This document shows, in pieces, positions 43,266 through 50,568 of a stretch of DNA of 50,568 bases. The number at the start of each line of letters is the position of its first letter. Position 1 is the stretch's first letter. Below the pieces are notes generated by a model that saw only the letters and a list, made by a program, of their open reading frames with translations, had not been told where the DNA came from and searched no databases. The DNA comes from S012-113 sp965368405 (GTDB lineage Bacteria > Bacteroidota > Bacteroidia > Cytophagales > Cyclobacteriaceae), in contig CBDUMS010000014.1 in NCBI GenBank assembly GCA_965368405.1, positions 1 to 50,568 on the forward strand, given 5' to 3'. The position numbers and the translations under genes are program-made.

Positions 43266-44594
43266 ATGTTTGATAATCTGAGTGTGCGGCTGGATTCGGC
43301 CATAAAGAATCTAAAAGGGCAGGGTAGAATAACCGAGGTTAATGTTGCAACTACGGTTAAAGAGATACGGAAAGCTTTAATAGAGGCTGACGTTAATTTT
43401 AAGGTTGCTAAAGAAGTGACCGATAAAATTCGTGTGGAAGCTTTAGGACGTGATGTGCTTATAGCCGTATCGCCAGGTCAGTTACTTACGAAGATTGTTG
43501 AGGAAGAGCTCACCAATATGATGGGCAGCATTAATGCACCGCTCGATGTGAAGGGTGATCCTGCCGTTATTCTTATATCTGGTTTACAGGGTTCTGGTAA
43601 GACTACCTTTTCTGGTAAACTGGCAAAAATGCTTAAGGGCCAAGGCCGTTCGGTGATGTTAGCAGCGTGTGATATTTATCGCCCTGCCGCCATCGACCAG
43701 CTTAAGGTACTAGGAGAGCAAATAGATGTAGAAGTTTATGCTGAGCCAGAAAATAAAGATGCCCTTAAAATTGCTAATAATGCGATTAAGCACGCCAAAG
43801 CCAATGGTAAAAAAGTACTAATAGTTGATACAGCAGGTCGTCTCGCCGTTGATGAGGAGATGATGAACGAGATTGAAGGCCTTAAAAATGCTTTAAATCC
43901 TACCGAAACGTTATTTGTAGTTGATTCGATGACGGGTCAGGATGCTGTAAATACGGCAAAAACCTTTAACGAGCGGTTAGACTTCGATGGCGTGGTTCTT
44001 ACCAAACTCGATGGTGATACTCGCGGTGGTGCGGCTTTATCGATTAGAGCTGTTGTAGATAAGCCTATCAAACTAATAAGTTCTGGTGAAAAGATGGAGG
44101 ACATTGACCTCTTTCACCCGGATCGTATGGCCAGTAGAATCCTTGGCATGGGAGATGTTACTTCCCTGGTTGAAAAAGCGCAACAGACTTTTGATGAAGA
44201 TGAAGCGCGTCGCCTTAATAAGAAGATCCGCAAAAACACCTTCGACTTAAATGACTTCTTAGGTCAGCTTGAGCAAATAAAAAAGATGGGTAATGTGAAG
44301 GACCTTATGGGTATGATACCTGGGATGGGCAAGGCCATTAAGGATATTGATATTGATAATGATTCTTTTAAGCCGATCGAGGCTATAATTAAATCGATGA
44401 CAACTGATGAACGCATGAATCCTGATATTCTTAATGGGAGTCGTAGAAAGCGTATTGCTAACGGAAGTGGCACCTCGATTCAGGAAGTGAACAACCTTAT
44501 GAAACAATTTGGCGATATGCGTAAGATGATGAAAACCATGAATAAAATGGGCGACTCAAAGCGTGGTTTAGCTAATCTTTTAGGAGGCAAGTAG
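43266..44594 (+). CDS. ffh: Signal recognition particle protein
   Basis: 442 residues. It has the N domain, the G domain (GLQGSGKTTFSGKLA, VDTAGRLAVDEEMM, TKLDGDTRGGAALS) and the Met-rich M domain (GMIPGMGKAI, MKTMNKMGDSKRG) that binds SRP RNA and signal peptides. It targets membrane proteins to the translocon with FtsY. It has its own consensus promoter. I did not find the 4.5S RNA gene in this window. Confidence 0.97.
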   Translation: MFDNLSVRLDSAIKNLKGQGRITEVNVATTVKEIRKALIEADVNFKVAKEVTDKIRVEALGRDVLIAVSPGQLLTKIVEEELTNMMGSINAPLDVKGDPAVILISGLQGSGKTTFSGKLAKMLKGQGRSVMLAACDIYRPAAIDQLKVLGEQIDVEVYAEPENKDALKIANNAIKHAKANGKKVLIVDTAGRLAVDEEMMNEIEGLKNALNPTETLFVVDSMTGQDAVNTAKTFNERLDFDGVVLTKLDGDTRGGAALSIRAVVDKPIKLISSGEKMEDIDLFHPDRMASRILGMGDVTSLVEKAQQTFDEDEARRLNKKIRKNTFDLNDFLGQLEQIKKMGNVKDLMGMIPGMGKAIKDIDIDNDSFKPIEAIIKSMTTDERMNPDILNGSRRKRIANGSGTSIQEVNNLMKQFGDMRKMMKTMNKMGDSKRGLANLLGGK

Positions 44595-44612
44595 GTTTCA
44601 ATCTCCATTCTG

Positions 44613-44639
44613 ACTAAATAATACATTTTTAGTTTTCTC
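44613..44639 (+). terminator. Possible weak terminator after ffh
   Basis: ACTAAA (44613-44618) can pair with TTTAGT (44628-44633) around a 9-nt loop, followed by TTTCTCT. The stem is AT-rich and the T tract is interrupted, so this is weak. Confidence 0.25.
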
Positions 44640-44738
44640 TCGTGTTGGAGATAGGAAGTGCTATGAATTTTATTACAAAGTACTTGCATTTTTAATTTCT
44701 TTATACCTAATTTGCTTATACATAAGAAAGTTAGGTAT

Positions 44739-45086
44739 ATGTATTCAAATGAATTAGTCCGTGGAATGCTAAAGACAATCATTCTACAATTACTAGGGGA
44801 GAAGGATAAGATGTACGGCTATGAACTAAGTAAATTGGTTAAAGACCGTACCCACGATAAAATAGTGCTTACCGAAGGCGCTCTCTACCCTCTACTGCAT
44901 AAGCTTGAGAAAGATAACCTTGTGGTTACGAGTTTGGAAAGTGTTGGTAATCGGCAACGAAAATACTATGCACTTACACCAAGCGGCAAGACAAGTGCTA
45001 AAGAAAAGCGCAATGAACTCCTCGATTTTATGAAGACTTTAAAAAGTTTGATGGAGCCACAACCAATTATGCTATGCCAGTTTTAG
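44739..45086 (+). CDS. PadR-family transcriptional regulator
   Basis: 115 residues from ATG 44739 (MYSNELVRGMLK); an upstream in-frame TTG at 44712 would add nine unlikely residues. It has a winged-helix PadR N-terminal domain (TIILQLLGEKDKMYGYELSK, then TEGALYPLLHKLEKDNLV and RKYYALTPSGK). PadR proteins are usually repressors that respond to small molecules or to membrane partners. The next gene starts inside its last codons (13-nt overlap), so the regulator and the membrane protein are co-translated. That layout is typical of PadR paired with membrane proteins. Confidence 0.88.
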   Translation: MYSNELVRGMLKTIILQLLGEKDKMYGYELSKLVKDRTHDKIVLTEGALYPLLHKLEKDNLVVTSLESVGNRQRKYYALTPSGKTSAKEKRNELLDFMKTLKSLMEPQPIMLCQF

Positions 45087-45673
45087 AAGCTTTAGAAATA
45101 AAGAAAATAGAAGAGAAGCTGGTGTCGGCAGAAGTATCGCATGAATCGCTTTCTATCGACCTTGTCGACCATATATGTTGTATGATCGAGGAGCGTCTTG
45201 ATCAAGGCTTCGATCTTCAGGCTGCAGAAGATGATGTCTTTAAAGCAATGGGAGCGGTGCAACTAAAATCAATTGAAATAGAAACTAAACGATTAACTCA
45301 AAATAAATTTATCATGAAAAAACGAACAAAAATCATCGGTCTTATATCTCTAGGATTAATAATAGCAGGTCTTTTATTTAAATTGATGCACTTACAAGGA
45401 GCAGGTGTTTTATGGGGTATTGGTATCCTATTAGCTGCCTTCGGCTTCTTCTTGATGTTAATGATTGATAGTTTTAGTTATGAGAAAAACAGCTCAAAAC
45501 GACTTAAAACGATTATTGGCTATCTCGGAGCAGCTACACTAATTGTGGGACTAGGCTTCGCCTTTCTCAGTTGGCCATATGCGACATTCCTTGCCGAAGG
45601 GGGTGGGGTTTTACTACTTATCTACTTTATTTTAAATAATTCGATAAGTACAAGTAATGAAGGTTCTCGGTAG
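45074..45673 (+). CDS. Membrane protein with HAAS-like N-terminal domain, PadR partner
   Basis: 199 residues. Residues 1-75 are soluble and helical (LSIDLVDHICCMIEERLDQG, then AAEDDVFKAMG), a pattern that resembles the HAAS domain (DUF1700 type) found next to PadR regulators. Four membrane helices follow (about 85-105, 108-130, 145-165 and 170-190). The gene overlaps the PadR gene by 13 nt and the next one by 17 nt. A role in sensing a membrane signal and controlling PadR is inferred from context; the domain match is by eye only. Confidence 0.6.
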   Translation: MPVLEALEIKKIEEKLVSAEVSHESLSIDLVDHICCMIEERLDQGFDLQAAEDDVFKAMGAVQLKSIEIETKRLTQNKFIMKKRTKIIGLISLGLIIAGLLFKLMHLQGAGVLWGIGILLAAFGFFLMLMIDSFSYEKNSSKRLKTIIGYLGAATLIVGLGFAFLSWPYATFLAEGGGVLLLIYFILNNSISTSNEGSR

Positions 45674-46262
45674 TTTATACTATGGTTCGATACTAGTTTT
45701 CGTTATTGGATTATCGCTAAAACTTATTCGAACACCTTTTCATACGATAATGATGGTGGTGGGTTTAGGGGCGCTTCTGGTCATAAGCGTACTCTATCTC
45801 ATTGCACTACAACGAAACAAGGGATTACTGGGTTTATCGACCTTTTTTGCCGCAGCCTATTTATTGTCGGTTGTAAAATTCTGGCCTAGTTATATATTTG
45901 GCGCTCTGTTCGGATTTATGGTAATTATTGCTACAGTAGTTGCTGGTATTACATTTCTTAGCTACAAAGGGCGATTAGCAGTACTGGTAATCTTTATATT
46001 GGTTGGATTAGGATTAAATATGCTACCAAAACACCAGCTTTACTATGTATTCAATATTAGATTCAATTATCATATTGATGCAGATTATATAGCGTGGGAT
46101 AAATACAGTTGGTTTTTATATAATGGCAATAGGCTGAATGAAGCCATTCAAGCCAACAACAAGGCTTATGAAATTGTAAAAAACTCTGATGAGCCTACCA
46201 AAGAATTGATCCTTCGGCATCAGCGCGATCTAAAGGCCAATAACTGGAAAAGTTATCAATAG
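45657..46262 (+). CDS. Membrane protein with C-terminal TPR-like tail
   Basis: 201 residues, not recognised. Four to five hydrophobic helices (about 5-25, 30-50, 58-80, 84-102 and 105-125) are followed by a soluble tail (125-201) with a TPR-like pair of helices (SWFLYNGNRLNEAIQANNKA, EIVKNSDEPTKE). It overlaps the preceding gene by 17 nt, so the three genes from padR form one unit. The function is unknown; it may be a membrane partner of the same signalling unit. Confidence 0.55.
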   Translation: MKVLGSLYYGSILVFVIGLSLKLIRTPFHTIMMVVGLGALLVISVLYLIALQRNKGLLGLSTFFAAAYLLSVVKFWPSYIFGALFGFMVIIATVVAGITFLSYKGRLAVLVIFILVGLGLNMLPKHQLYYVFNIRFNYHIDADYIAWDKYSWFLYNGNRLNEAIQANNKAYEIVKNSDEPTKELILRHQRDLKANNWKSYQ

Positions 46263-46320
46263 AGGTTAATTATTGGGTTCTGCGAAAGTTGAAATATTAA
46301 GGGGGCTTCAATTAGGAGCT

Positions 46321-47298
46321 CTACTTGTACATCACGCTTTTAACGGCTTCTACTGTACGCTTAGCATTTGGTAAAGTAACATCAATTAGCGTAGGTGCAT
46401 AAGCAAGTGGAATATCTTCGTTATTCACTTTTAACACGGGAGCATCAAGATAATCGAATGCATATTTCTGTACGTGAAAAGCAATTTCCGAAGCTATTGA
46501 TGAAAGTGGCCAAGCCTCTTCAACGACAACTAGTCGGTTTGTCTTCTTAACCGATGTGATAATAGCTTCATAATCAATCGGACGAACGGTTCGCAAATCG
46601 ATTATTTCAGCATTAATTCCGTCTTTGGCTAGTTCATCAGCAGCCTTTACTACTTCGTGGTAGATTTTGCCAAATGTAACTAAGGTTACATCAGTACCTT
46701 CACGCTTAATATCCGCCTGACCAATAGGAATAAGGTACTCGCCTTCAGGCACAGCCCATTTCATACCGTACATAAGCTCAGACTCCATGAAGATAACAGG
46801 ATCATTATCTCTAATCGAAGATTTTAATAATCCTTTAGCATCATAAGGGTTAGAAGGAACAACTACTTTTAAACCAGGAGTATTTGCATACCAATTTTCG
46901 AAATTCTGAGAGTGTTGTGCCGATAGCATTCCAGCGTTACCGGTAGGTCCGCGGAATACCATAGGAATATTAAACTGGCCACCACTCATAAAGAGCATTT
47001 TGGCAGCAGAGTTTATTACCTGATCGATAGCTACCAATGAGAAGTTAAAGGTCATGAATTCAATAATTGGTCTTAAGCCGTTCATCGCAGCACCAACACC
47101 CAACCCGGCAAAGCCAAGTTCAGTAATTGGGGTGTCAATAACCCTTTTTTCACCAAACTCATCGAGCATTCCCTGGCTAACTTTATAAGCACCATTGTAT
47201 TCGGCAACTTCTTCTCCCATTAGAAACACAGACTCATCGCGTCGCATTTCTTCGCTCATAGCTTCTCCAAGGGCTTCTCTAAACTGAATTTCTCTCAT
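46321..47298 (-). CDS. pdhB: Pyruvate dehydrogenase E1 component, beta subunit
   Basis: 325 residues of the transketolase-like E1 beta family. Segments MGEEVAEYNGAYKVSQGM, DTPITELGFAGLGVG, the cation/TPP-contacting FMTFNFSLVAIDQ, RGPTGNAGMLSAQHSQ and DLRTVRPIDYE are all intact. Together with an alpha subunit encoded elsewhere it converts pyruvate to acetyl units on lipoate. Its presence shows that the organism also has the aerobic, NAD-linked route besides the ferredoxin-linked oxidoreductase above. It is monocistronic here. Confidence 0.93.
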   Translation of the reverse strand: MREIQFREALGEAMSEEMRRDESVFLMGEEVAEYNGAYKVSQGMLDEFGEKRVIDTPITELGFAGLGVGAAMNGLRPIIEFMTFNFSLVAIDQVINSAAKMLFMSGGQFNIPMVFRGPTGNAGMLSAQHSQNFENWYANTPGLKVVVPSNPYDAKGLLKSSIRDNDPVIFMESELMYGMKWAVPEGEYLIPIGQADIKREGTDVTLVTFGKIYHEVVKAADELAKDGINAEIIDLRTVRPIDYEAIITSVKKTNRLVVVEEAWPLSSIASEIAFHVQKYAFDYLDAPVLKVNNEDIPLAYAPTLIDVTLPNAKRTVEAVKSVMYK

Positions 47299-47321
47299 AG
47301 TAACGGTAAAATATTGAGGTG

Positions 47322-47355
47322 CAAAAATATGGATAGAATGTTAAAAACAGAACAA
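47322..47355 (-). promoter_or_regulatory. Candidate promoter for pdhB
   Basis: On the minus strand TTG (47355-47353), 23-nt spacer, TATTTTTG (47329-47322). The expected start point lies about 15-20 nt before the pdhB ATG at 47298. Confidence 0.5.
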
Positions 47356-47382
47356 AATCTCCACTATTGACGTTCCTTTTCT

Positions 47383-48447
47383 TTAATCTTTAATTCTGGT
47401 AAAGCGAAGCGCTTTTAACATAAAGTCTGGCAGTGGTTTTAATGGATCTCTTTTTTCGAGATTAAGGAATAGTCCCAGTTTCTCGATGATTGGTATTTTA
47501 TAAACCTCAATCATTTCAATAAGGGTGCCATCGGGATCCTCAATATAGGTGCAATGTACTCGAGTTGTGCCGCCCATATCAAGCGTATCGTTTGTGTCAC
47601 AGGTAAAGCCAAAGCCCTTTTCTTTCAGCATTTCGCCTAATTTATTCATGCCTCTTACATCAAAGCCCAGGTGAACAAATCCAATATCGCCCCACATTCG
47701 GTCTTCGTATATCTTACGCGGTTTATAATCGAAAGCCTGTGCTAACTCAATATAGGTGTCGGCTGTAACTTTCGCAAAACCACCACCTGGTTTATCAGAT
47801 TGCGTAAGAACGACCCTTCTAAAGCTTCGTTCTCCACCCGGCAGGATGCCTTTCCAGTCATCGAAAACGCCAGTTTCATCGAATACAACTTTATCGTAGC
47901 CGAGAATATCGGCATATAACTTCATACTGGCTTCTATACTGGTTACTCCGATGGTTGAGCCTACAGTACCTCCTGTTTTATATTTCGGTGCAGTATACCA
48001 ATTTTTTCCTGGGACTACTTGAAAGTAGAGGCCATTAGGGTCTTTTACAAAGAAAGTATCACCACCATAGGGGAGTTGCTGAATTTCGCCTTGTACATCA
48101 GCGCCTTCCTGCTTAAACCAGTCATATGCTGCAGCAACGTCGGGAGATTTTACCTGAGCTACCAAAATACCCAGATCGCCAAGCTCAAATTCTATGTCGG
48201 CATGAGTTGCGGTAAAGGATACAGGGCTTACAACCTCCATAGCGCAACCACCTTGAAGATTCAAGATCATTGCCGCTCTCTTATTAATGATTTCTCCTTT
48301 GGTATAGATTTCCATTAAAGGAGCTTCAGCTTCACCATTGAATAAGGCGATATCCATTCCTAAAAACTTACGATACCATTTCCATGAAACTGCGTGGTCT
48401 GGTACACCAACGCCCACGTGCTGAATACCATTAATCCTTGTGTACAT
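47383..48447 (-). CDS. Tandem VOC (glyoxalase/dioxygenase) domain protein
   Basis: 354 residues with two VOC modules: residues 5-150 (GIQHVGVGVPDHAVSW to FFVKDPNGLYFQVV) and 160-305 (STIGVTSIEASMKLYADILG to DPDGTLIEMIEVY). Candidate metal ligands are the His in IQHVGV, the His in GFVHLGFDV and the Glu in LIEMIEV. Tandem VOC proteins include extradiol dioxygenases and 4-hydroxyphenylpyruvate dioxygenase, but the length and motifs do not settle the reaction. A -7 element TATCTTTG stands upstream. The product is probably cytoplasmic. Confidence 0.75.
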   Translation of the reverse strand: MYTRINGIQHVGVGVPDHAVSWKWYRKFLGMDIALFNGEAEAPLMEIYTKGEIINKRAAMILNLQGGCAMEVVSPVSFTATHADIEFELGDLGILVAQVKSPDVAAAYDWFKQEGADVQGEIQQLPYGGDTFFVKDPNGLYFQVVPGKNWYTAPKYKTGGTVGSTIGVTSIEASMKLYADILGYDKVVFDETGVFDDWKGILPGGERSFRRVVLTQSDKPGGGFAKVTADTYIELAQAFDYKPRKIYEDRMWGDIGFVHLGFDVRGMNKLGEMLKEKGFGFTCDTNDTLDMGGTTRVHCTYIEDPDGTLIEMIEVYKIPIIEKLGLFLNLEKRDPLKPLPDFMLKALRFTRIKD

Positions 48448-48478
48448 ATTTAATAATGATTTATATAACTGAAGGTTG

Positions 48479-48486
48479 CAAAGATA
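48479..48486 (-). promoter_or_regulatory. Candidate -7 element for the VOC gene
   Basis: On the minus strand TATCTTTG fits the consensus and stands about 30 nt before the ATG at 48447. No TTG is present at the -33 position. Confidence 0.45.
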
Positions 48487-48603
48487 TAGAATAGATCGAT
48501 TTTAAAAAGGTGGCTTACTTTGTTCGCGTCCTGTAAAGAATAATCTACTTTCCTTATCGATTGAAGGCTTCACCGCTTAACTTTGCCATTCAGTAATTAT
48601 CGC

Positions 48604-49260
48604 ATGGATTTCAACAGTCTACAACAACAGATAATCGCCTATCAGCGAGCGAGTAAAAAGTATTTTACTACCTCCTCTTTTCAATCGCATAGCTTGGTTT
48701 TGTTGCATATGTTAAGTCGGATTGATCGCGATATTCCGGTAGTATTTATCAATACAGGATTTCATTTTCCAGCTACGATTTCATTTAGAGATAAAGTAAT
48801 GGAATCGTTCGGGCTTACAACGCTTATAGATTTGCACAGTGATACACCCAAGAGTTTTCAAAAAGGACGCGAGGGGCGTTTACTCTTTGCTTCAGATCCT
48901 GATTATTGCTGTAGTGTGAATAAAACTGAGCCACTAAACAACTTATTATGCTCTTACGATATTTGGATAAATGGAGTGCGTGCAGATCAAAGTGCAGCTC
49001 GTAAGGCAATGAAAGTTGAGCAAGAAGCACCCAATAACAGCCTGCGTTTTCATCCTATGCTCGATTGGACTAGTAAGATGATTTATGAATATCAAAAGGA
49101 GCATGATTTACCCAAACATCCATTAGAAGAACAGGGCTATATGAGCATTGGCTGTGAGCCTTGTACAAGACGCATTACAGCAGATATGGATGAGCGTGAA
49201 GTACGCTGGTATGGTTTGAATAAAACGGAATGTGGACTGCATACTGACTTAATAAAGTAA
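48604..49260 (+). CDS. cysH: Phosphoadenylyl/adenylyl-sulfate reductase, APS-type
   Basis: 218 residues from ATG 48604; an in-frame TTG at 48583 could add seven residues. It reduces activated sulfate to sulfite for cysteine synthesis. The Cys pattern CC (102-103) plus CEPC (184, 187) binds a 4Fe-4S cluster and marks the APS-using branch, while ECGLH (209-213) holds the catalytic Cys. FINTGFHFPAT is the substrate-binding segment. No other sulfate-assimilation gene is adjacent. Its stop codon shares one base with the start of the epimerase gene (TAATG). Confidence 0.9.
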   Translation: MDFNSLQQQIIAYQRASKKYFTTSSFQSHSLVLLHMLSRIDRDIPVVFINTGFHFPATISFRDKVMESFGLTTLIDLHSDTPKSFQKGREGRLLFASDPDYCCSVNKTEPLNNLLCSYDIWINGVRADQSAARKAMKVEQEAPNNSLRFHPMLDWTSKMIYEYQKEHDLPKHPLEEQGYMSIGCEPCTRRITADMDEREVRWYGLNKTECGLHTDLIK

Positions 49261-50180
49261 TGAGAATATTAGTTACCGGAGGAGCCGGATATATCGGAAC
49301 CAAGCTAGTTAAGCAGTTAATCAAATCAGATCATGTTAAGGAGGTTGTAGTTTATGACAATCTGAGTCGAGGCAATTATAACTTGTTTATTGGTGAACAC
49401 ATTCCTCATGGAGAGAAGGTAGTGTTTATTCAAGGAGACATACTCGACAGTCGGACACTTAGGAAAACCTTAAATGGAATTGATTTTGTTTATCATTTAG
49501 CAGCTAAGGTTACTACACCTTTTGCGAATACAGATCCGCATTATTATGAACAAATAAACCATTGGGGAACCGCAGAATTAGTGTATGCGATCGAGCAGTC
49601 TGAGGTGAAGCAGCTAATTCATATCAGCAGTACTAGTGTTTATGGTTCCAACGATGCAATTGTTGACGAGTCTAGCCCACTTAACCCAAGGACCTTTTAT
49701 GGTACTTCGAAGAAAAGAGCTGAAGAACACGTGATGCGGTTGGTTGATAAGGGAAGGGCCACAATAATCAGGTCAGGAAATGTGTATGGGTATAGCAAGA
49801 GCATGCGTTTTGATGCGGTTATCAATAAATATGCCTTTGAAGCCAATTTTCATAATCGGATTACAATTCAGGGTAGTGGAAAACAACATCGTTCCTTCAT
49901 CCATGTCAATGACCTGGTTCACGATCTTGCATTGCTTATTGAGCATGACGACGATCATGGGATTTATAATCTGGTATCTAAAAACCTGTCGATCTTAGAA
50001 ATTGTAGATGTGATTAAAGAACTTAAACCAGCGCTAGAGTTTCTATTTGTTGATCAGCATTTGGAATTAAGGAATATTCAGGTAGAAACAGAGCTAAAAC
50101 TTGGCTCGCTTATTAAGCTTGCGCAGCCACAGCCGCTCAAAGTTGAACTTGAGGAGTTCTTGGGTAAGTTTTCGTTTTAG
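49260..50180 (+). CDS. NAD-dependent sugar-nucleotide epimerase/dehydratase
   Basis: 306 residues of the extended short-chain dehydrogenase family. The Rossmann motif GGAGYIGTK starts at residue 7, HLAAKVTTPFA follows, and the active site YGTSKKRAEEHV holds the Tyr-x3-Lys pair, with the preceding SSTSVYGS Ser/Thr. The C-terminal part has the usual HRSFIHVNDLV. Likely substrates are UDP- or GDP-sugars for surface polysaccharide. It overlaps cysH by one base, so both are probably translated from the same message, a combination I cannot explain functionally. Confidence 0.88.
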   Translation: MRILVTGGAGYIGTKLVKQLIKSDHVKEVVVYDNLSRGNYNLFIGEHIPHGEKVVFIQGDILDSRTLRKTLNGIDFVYHLAAKVTTPFANTDPHYYEQINHWGTAELVYAIEQSEVKQLIHISSTSVYGSNDAIVDESSPLNPRTFYGTSKKRAEEHVMRLVDKGRATIIRSGNVYGYSKSMRFDAVINKYAFEANFHNRITIQGSGKQHRSFIHVNDLVHDLALLIEHDDDHGIYNLVSKNLSILEIVDVIKELKPALEFLFVDQHLELRNIQVETELKLGSLIKLAQPQPLKVELEEFLGKFSF

Positions 50181-50568
50181 AAAGATTAGATAGTCCTATT
50201 GTTAGATTCTTCGCTATGCACAGAAAAAAAGGGTTGAGGTTAACTGCCCTGTCTTGCCATTCCGACGGCAGGAGGAATCTATAAAATGTAGCCTTTCTTT
50301 GATTCTTCGCTTTGCTCAGAATAGAAAGCATTACTGCTATTCTTTCTTTAAACCCCGACAGAAGGAGTGCCCTATCCCATGGATTCTTCGCTATGCTCAG
50401 AATAAAAAGGGTTGAGGTTAACTGCCCTGTCTTACCATTCCGAGGGCAGGAGGGATCTGAAGGAGTACCCTGTCCCATAGATTCTTCAACATTTACAGAA
50501 TAAAAAGATGGAACGCGCTTTAAGCTGATACGAAAGGCACTTTCTCAAAATCGTGAAACTCATCCAAC
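50181..50568. other. 388-bp right-edge region without genes
   Basis: After the epimerase stop there is only the repeat cluster and about 60 bp of unique sequence up to the window edge. Short reading frames through the repeats have no family resemblance. I see no promoter or terminator, and the next gene lies outside the window. Confidence 0.6.
50204..50508. repeat. Degenerate intergenic repeat cluster (about four units)
   Basis: Two long, near-identical copies of about 77 bp lie at 50204-50280 and 50382-50458 (GATTCTTCGCTATGC, GGGTTGAGGTTAACTGCCCT, then CCATTCCGA and GGCAGGAGG). Shorter or more diverged copies lie at 50301-50330 and 50479-50508, and a GAAGGAGTrCCCTrTCCCAT block recurs at 50361 and 50459. 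The first copy is bounded by AGATTC and its inverse GAATCT. This resembles the hairpin-type repeats with a GATTCTTCGCT core that are scattered in many Bacteroidota genomes. Confidence 0.7.

Noticed and set aside
45074..46262. GldL-like gliding motor protein
   Set aside because: The first membrane helices of the 199-aa protein (GLISLGLIIAGLLFKLMH) faintly recall GldL, but the four-helix layout, PadR overlap and lack of GldM/K neighbours do not fit.
50137..50478. A 113-codon open frame on the minus strand at the right edge
   Set aside because: It runs through the degenerate repeats and the end of the epimerase gene; the translation consists of repeat-derived phrases with no family resemblance.

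Overview
This window looks like a chromosome segment of an aerobic, probably gliding member of Bacteroidota, most likely order Cytophagales; I cannot name a genus. The signs are a type B type IX secretion (T9SS) C-terminal domain on the first gene, a T9SS plug protein, a DUF3276/PUR-family protein, an LVIVD-repeat lipoprotein, an ECF sigma factor translationally coupled to a TM/beta-barrel protein, an Rnf operon in B-C-D-G-E-A order, and several upstream elements fitting the Bacteroidota promoter pattern TTG-N19-23-TAnnTTTG. Classical Shine-Dalgarno sites are rare. The DNA is moderately AT-rich and gene dense, and many convergent pairs abut or overlap. I saw no rRNA, tRNA, insertion sequence, prophage or CRISPR array.

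Layout. 1-5.7 kb: the 3' part of a large repetitive T9SS cargo protein, then a LuxC-type acyl-CoA reductase divergent from a dicluster ferredoxin, a DUF58 protein and a PUR-family protein. 5.7-9.2 kb: ychF, an orphan Cas6-like gene and a T9SS plug protein. 9.4-13.3 kb: ECF sigma factor, coupled TM/beta-barrel protein, LVIVD lipoprotein and a membrane protein. 13.3-21.2 kb: ABC-F ATPase, sugar dehydrogenase, AhpD-like protein, kdsB with an NfeD/ClpP-type membrane protease, a LysM protein with MscS. 21.2-28.3 kb: pyrE, Nudix, and a minus-strand cluster of yfhO-like gene, TANGO2-like gene, hydrolase, gcvT and a small membrane protein.

28.4-42.9 kb is the main attraction: an apparent 11-gene minus-strand operon. 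It encodes an intact 2-oxoacid:ferredoxin oxidoreductase (korA, korB) followed by the complete Rnf complex (rnfB, C, D, G, E, A). Interleaved are two large proteins I do not recognise as named subunits. One (1222 aa, between rnfB and rnfC) resembles a full-length pyruvate:ferredoxin oxidoreductase that keeps the two-cluster ferredoxin domain but appears to have lost catalytic motifs. The other (844 aa, between korB and rnfB) shares about 270 residues with the first and carries one ferredoxin-like cluster on a long acidic tether. A 59-residue Cys-rich membrane protein closes the operon and resembles the NqrM type of maturation factor. The simplest reading is a dedicated electron path from 2-oxoacid oxidation through these proteins into Rnf, which would couple it to ion pumping and NAD reduction.

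43.2-50.6 kb: ffh, a PadR regulator with two overlapping membrane-protein genes, pyruvate dehydrogenase E1 beta, a double-VOC protein, an APS-reductase-type cysH overlapping a sugar-nucleotide epimerase, and a 300-bp cluster of degenerate intergenic repeats at the right edge.
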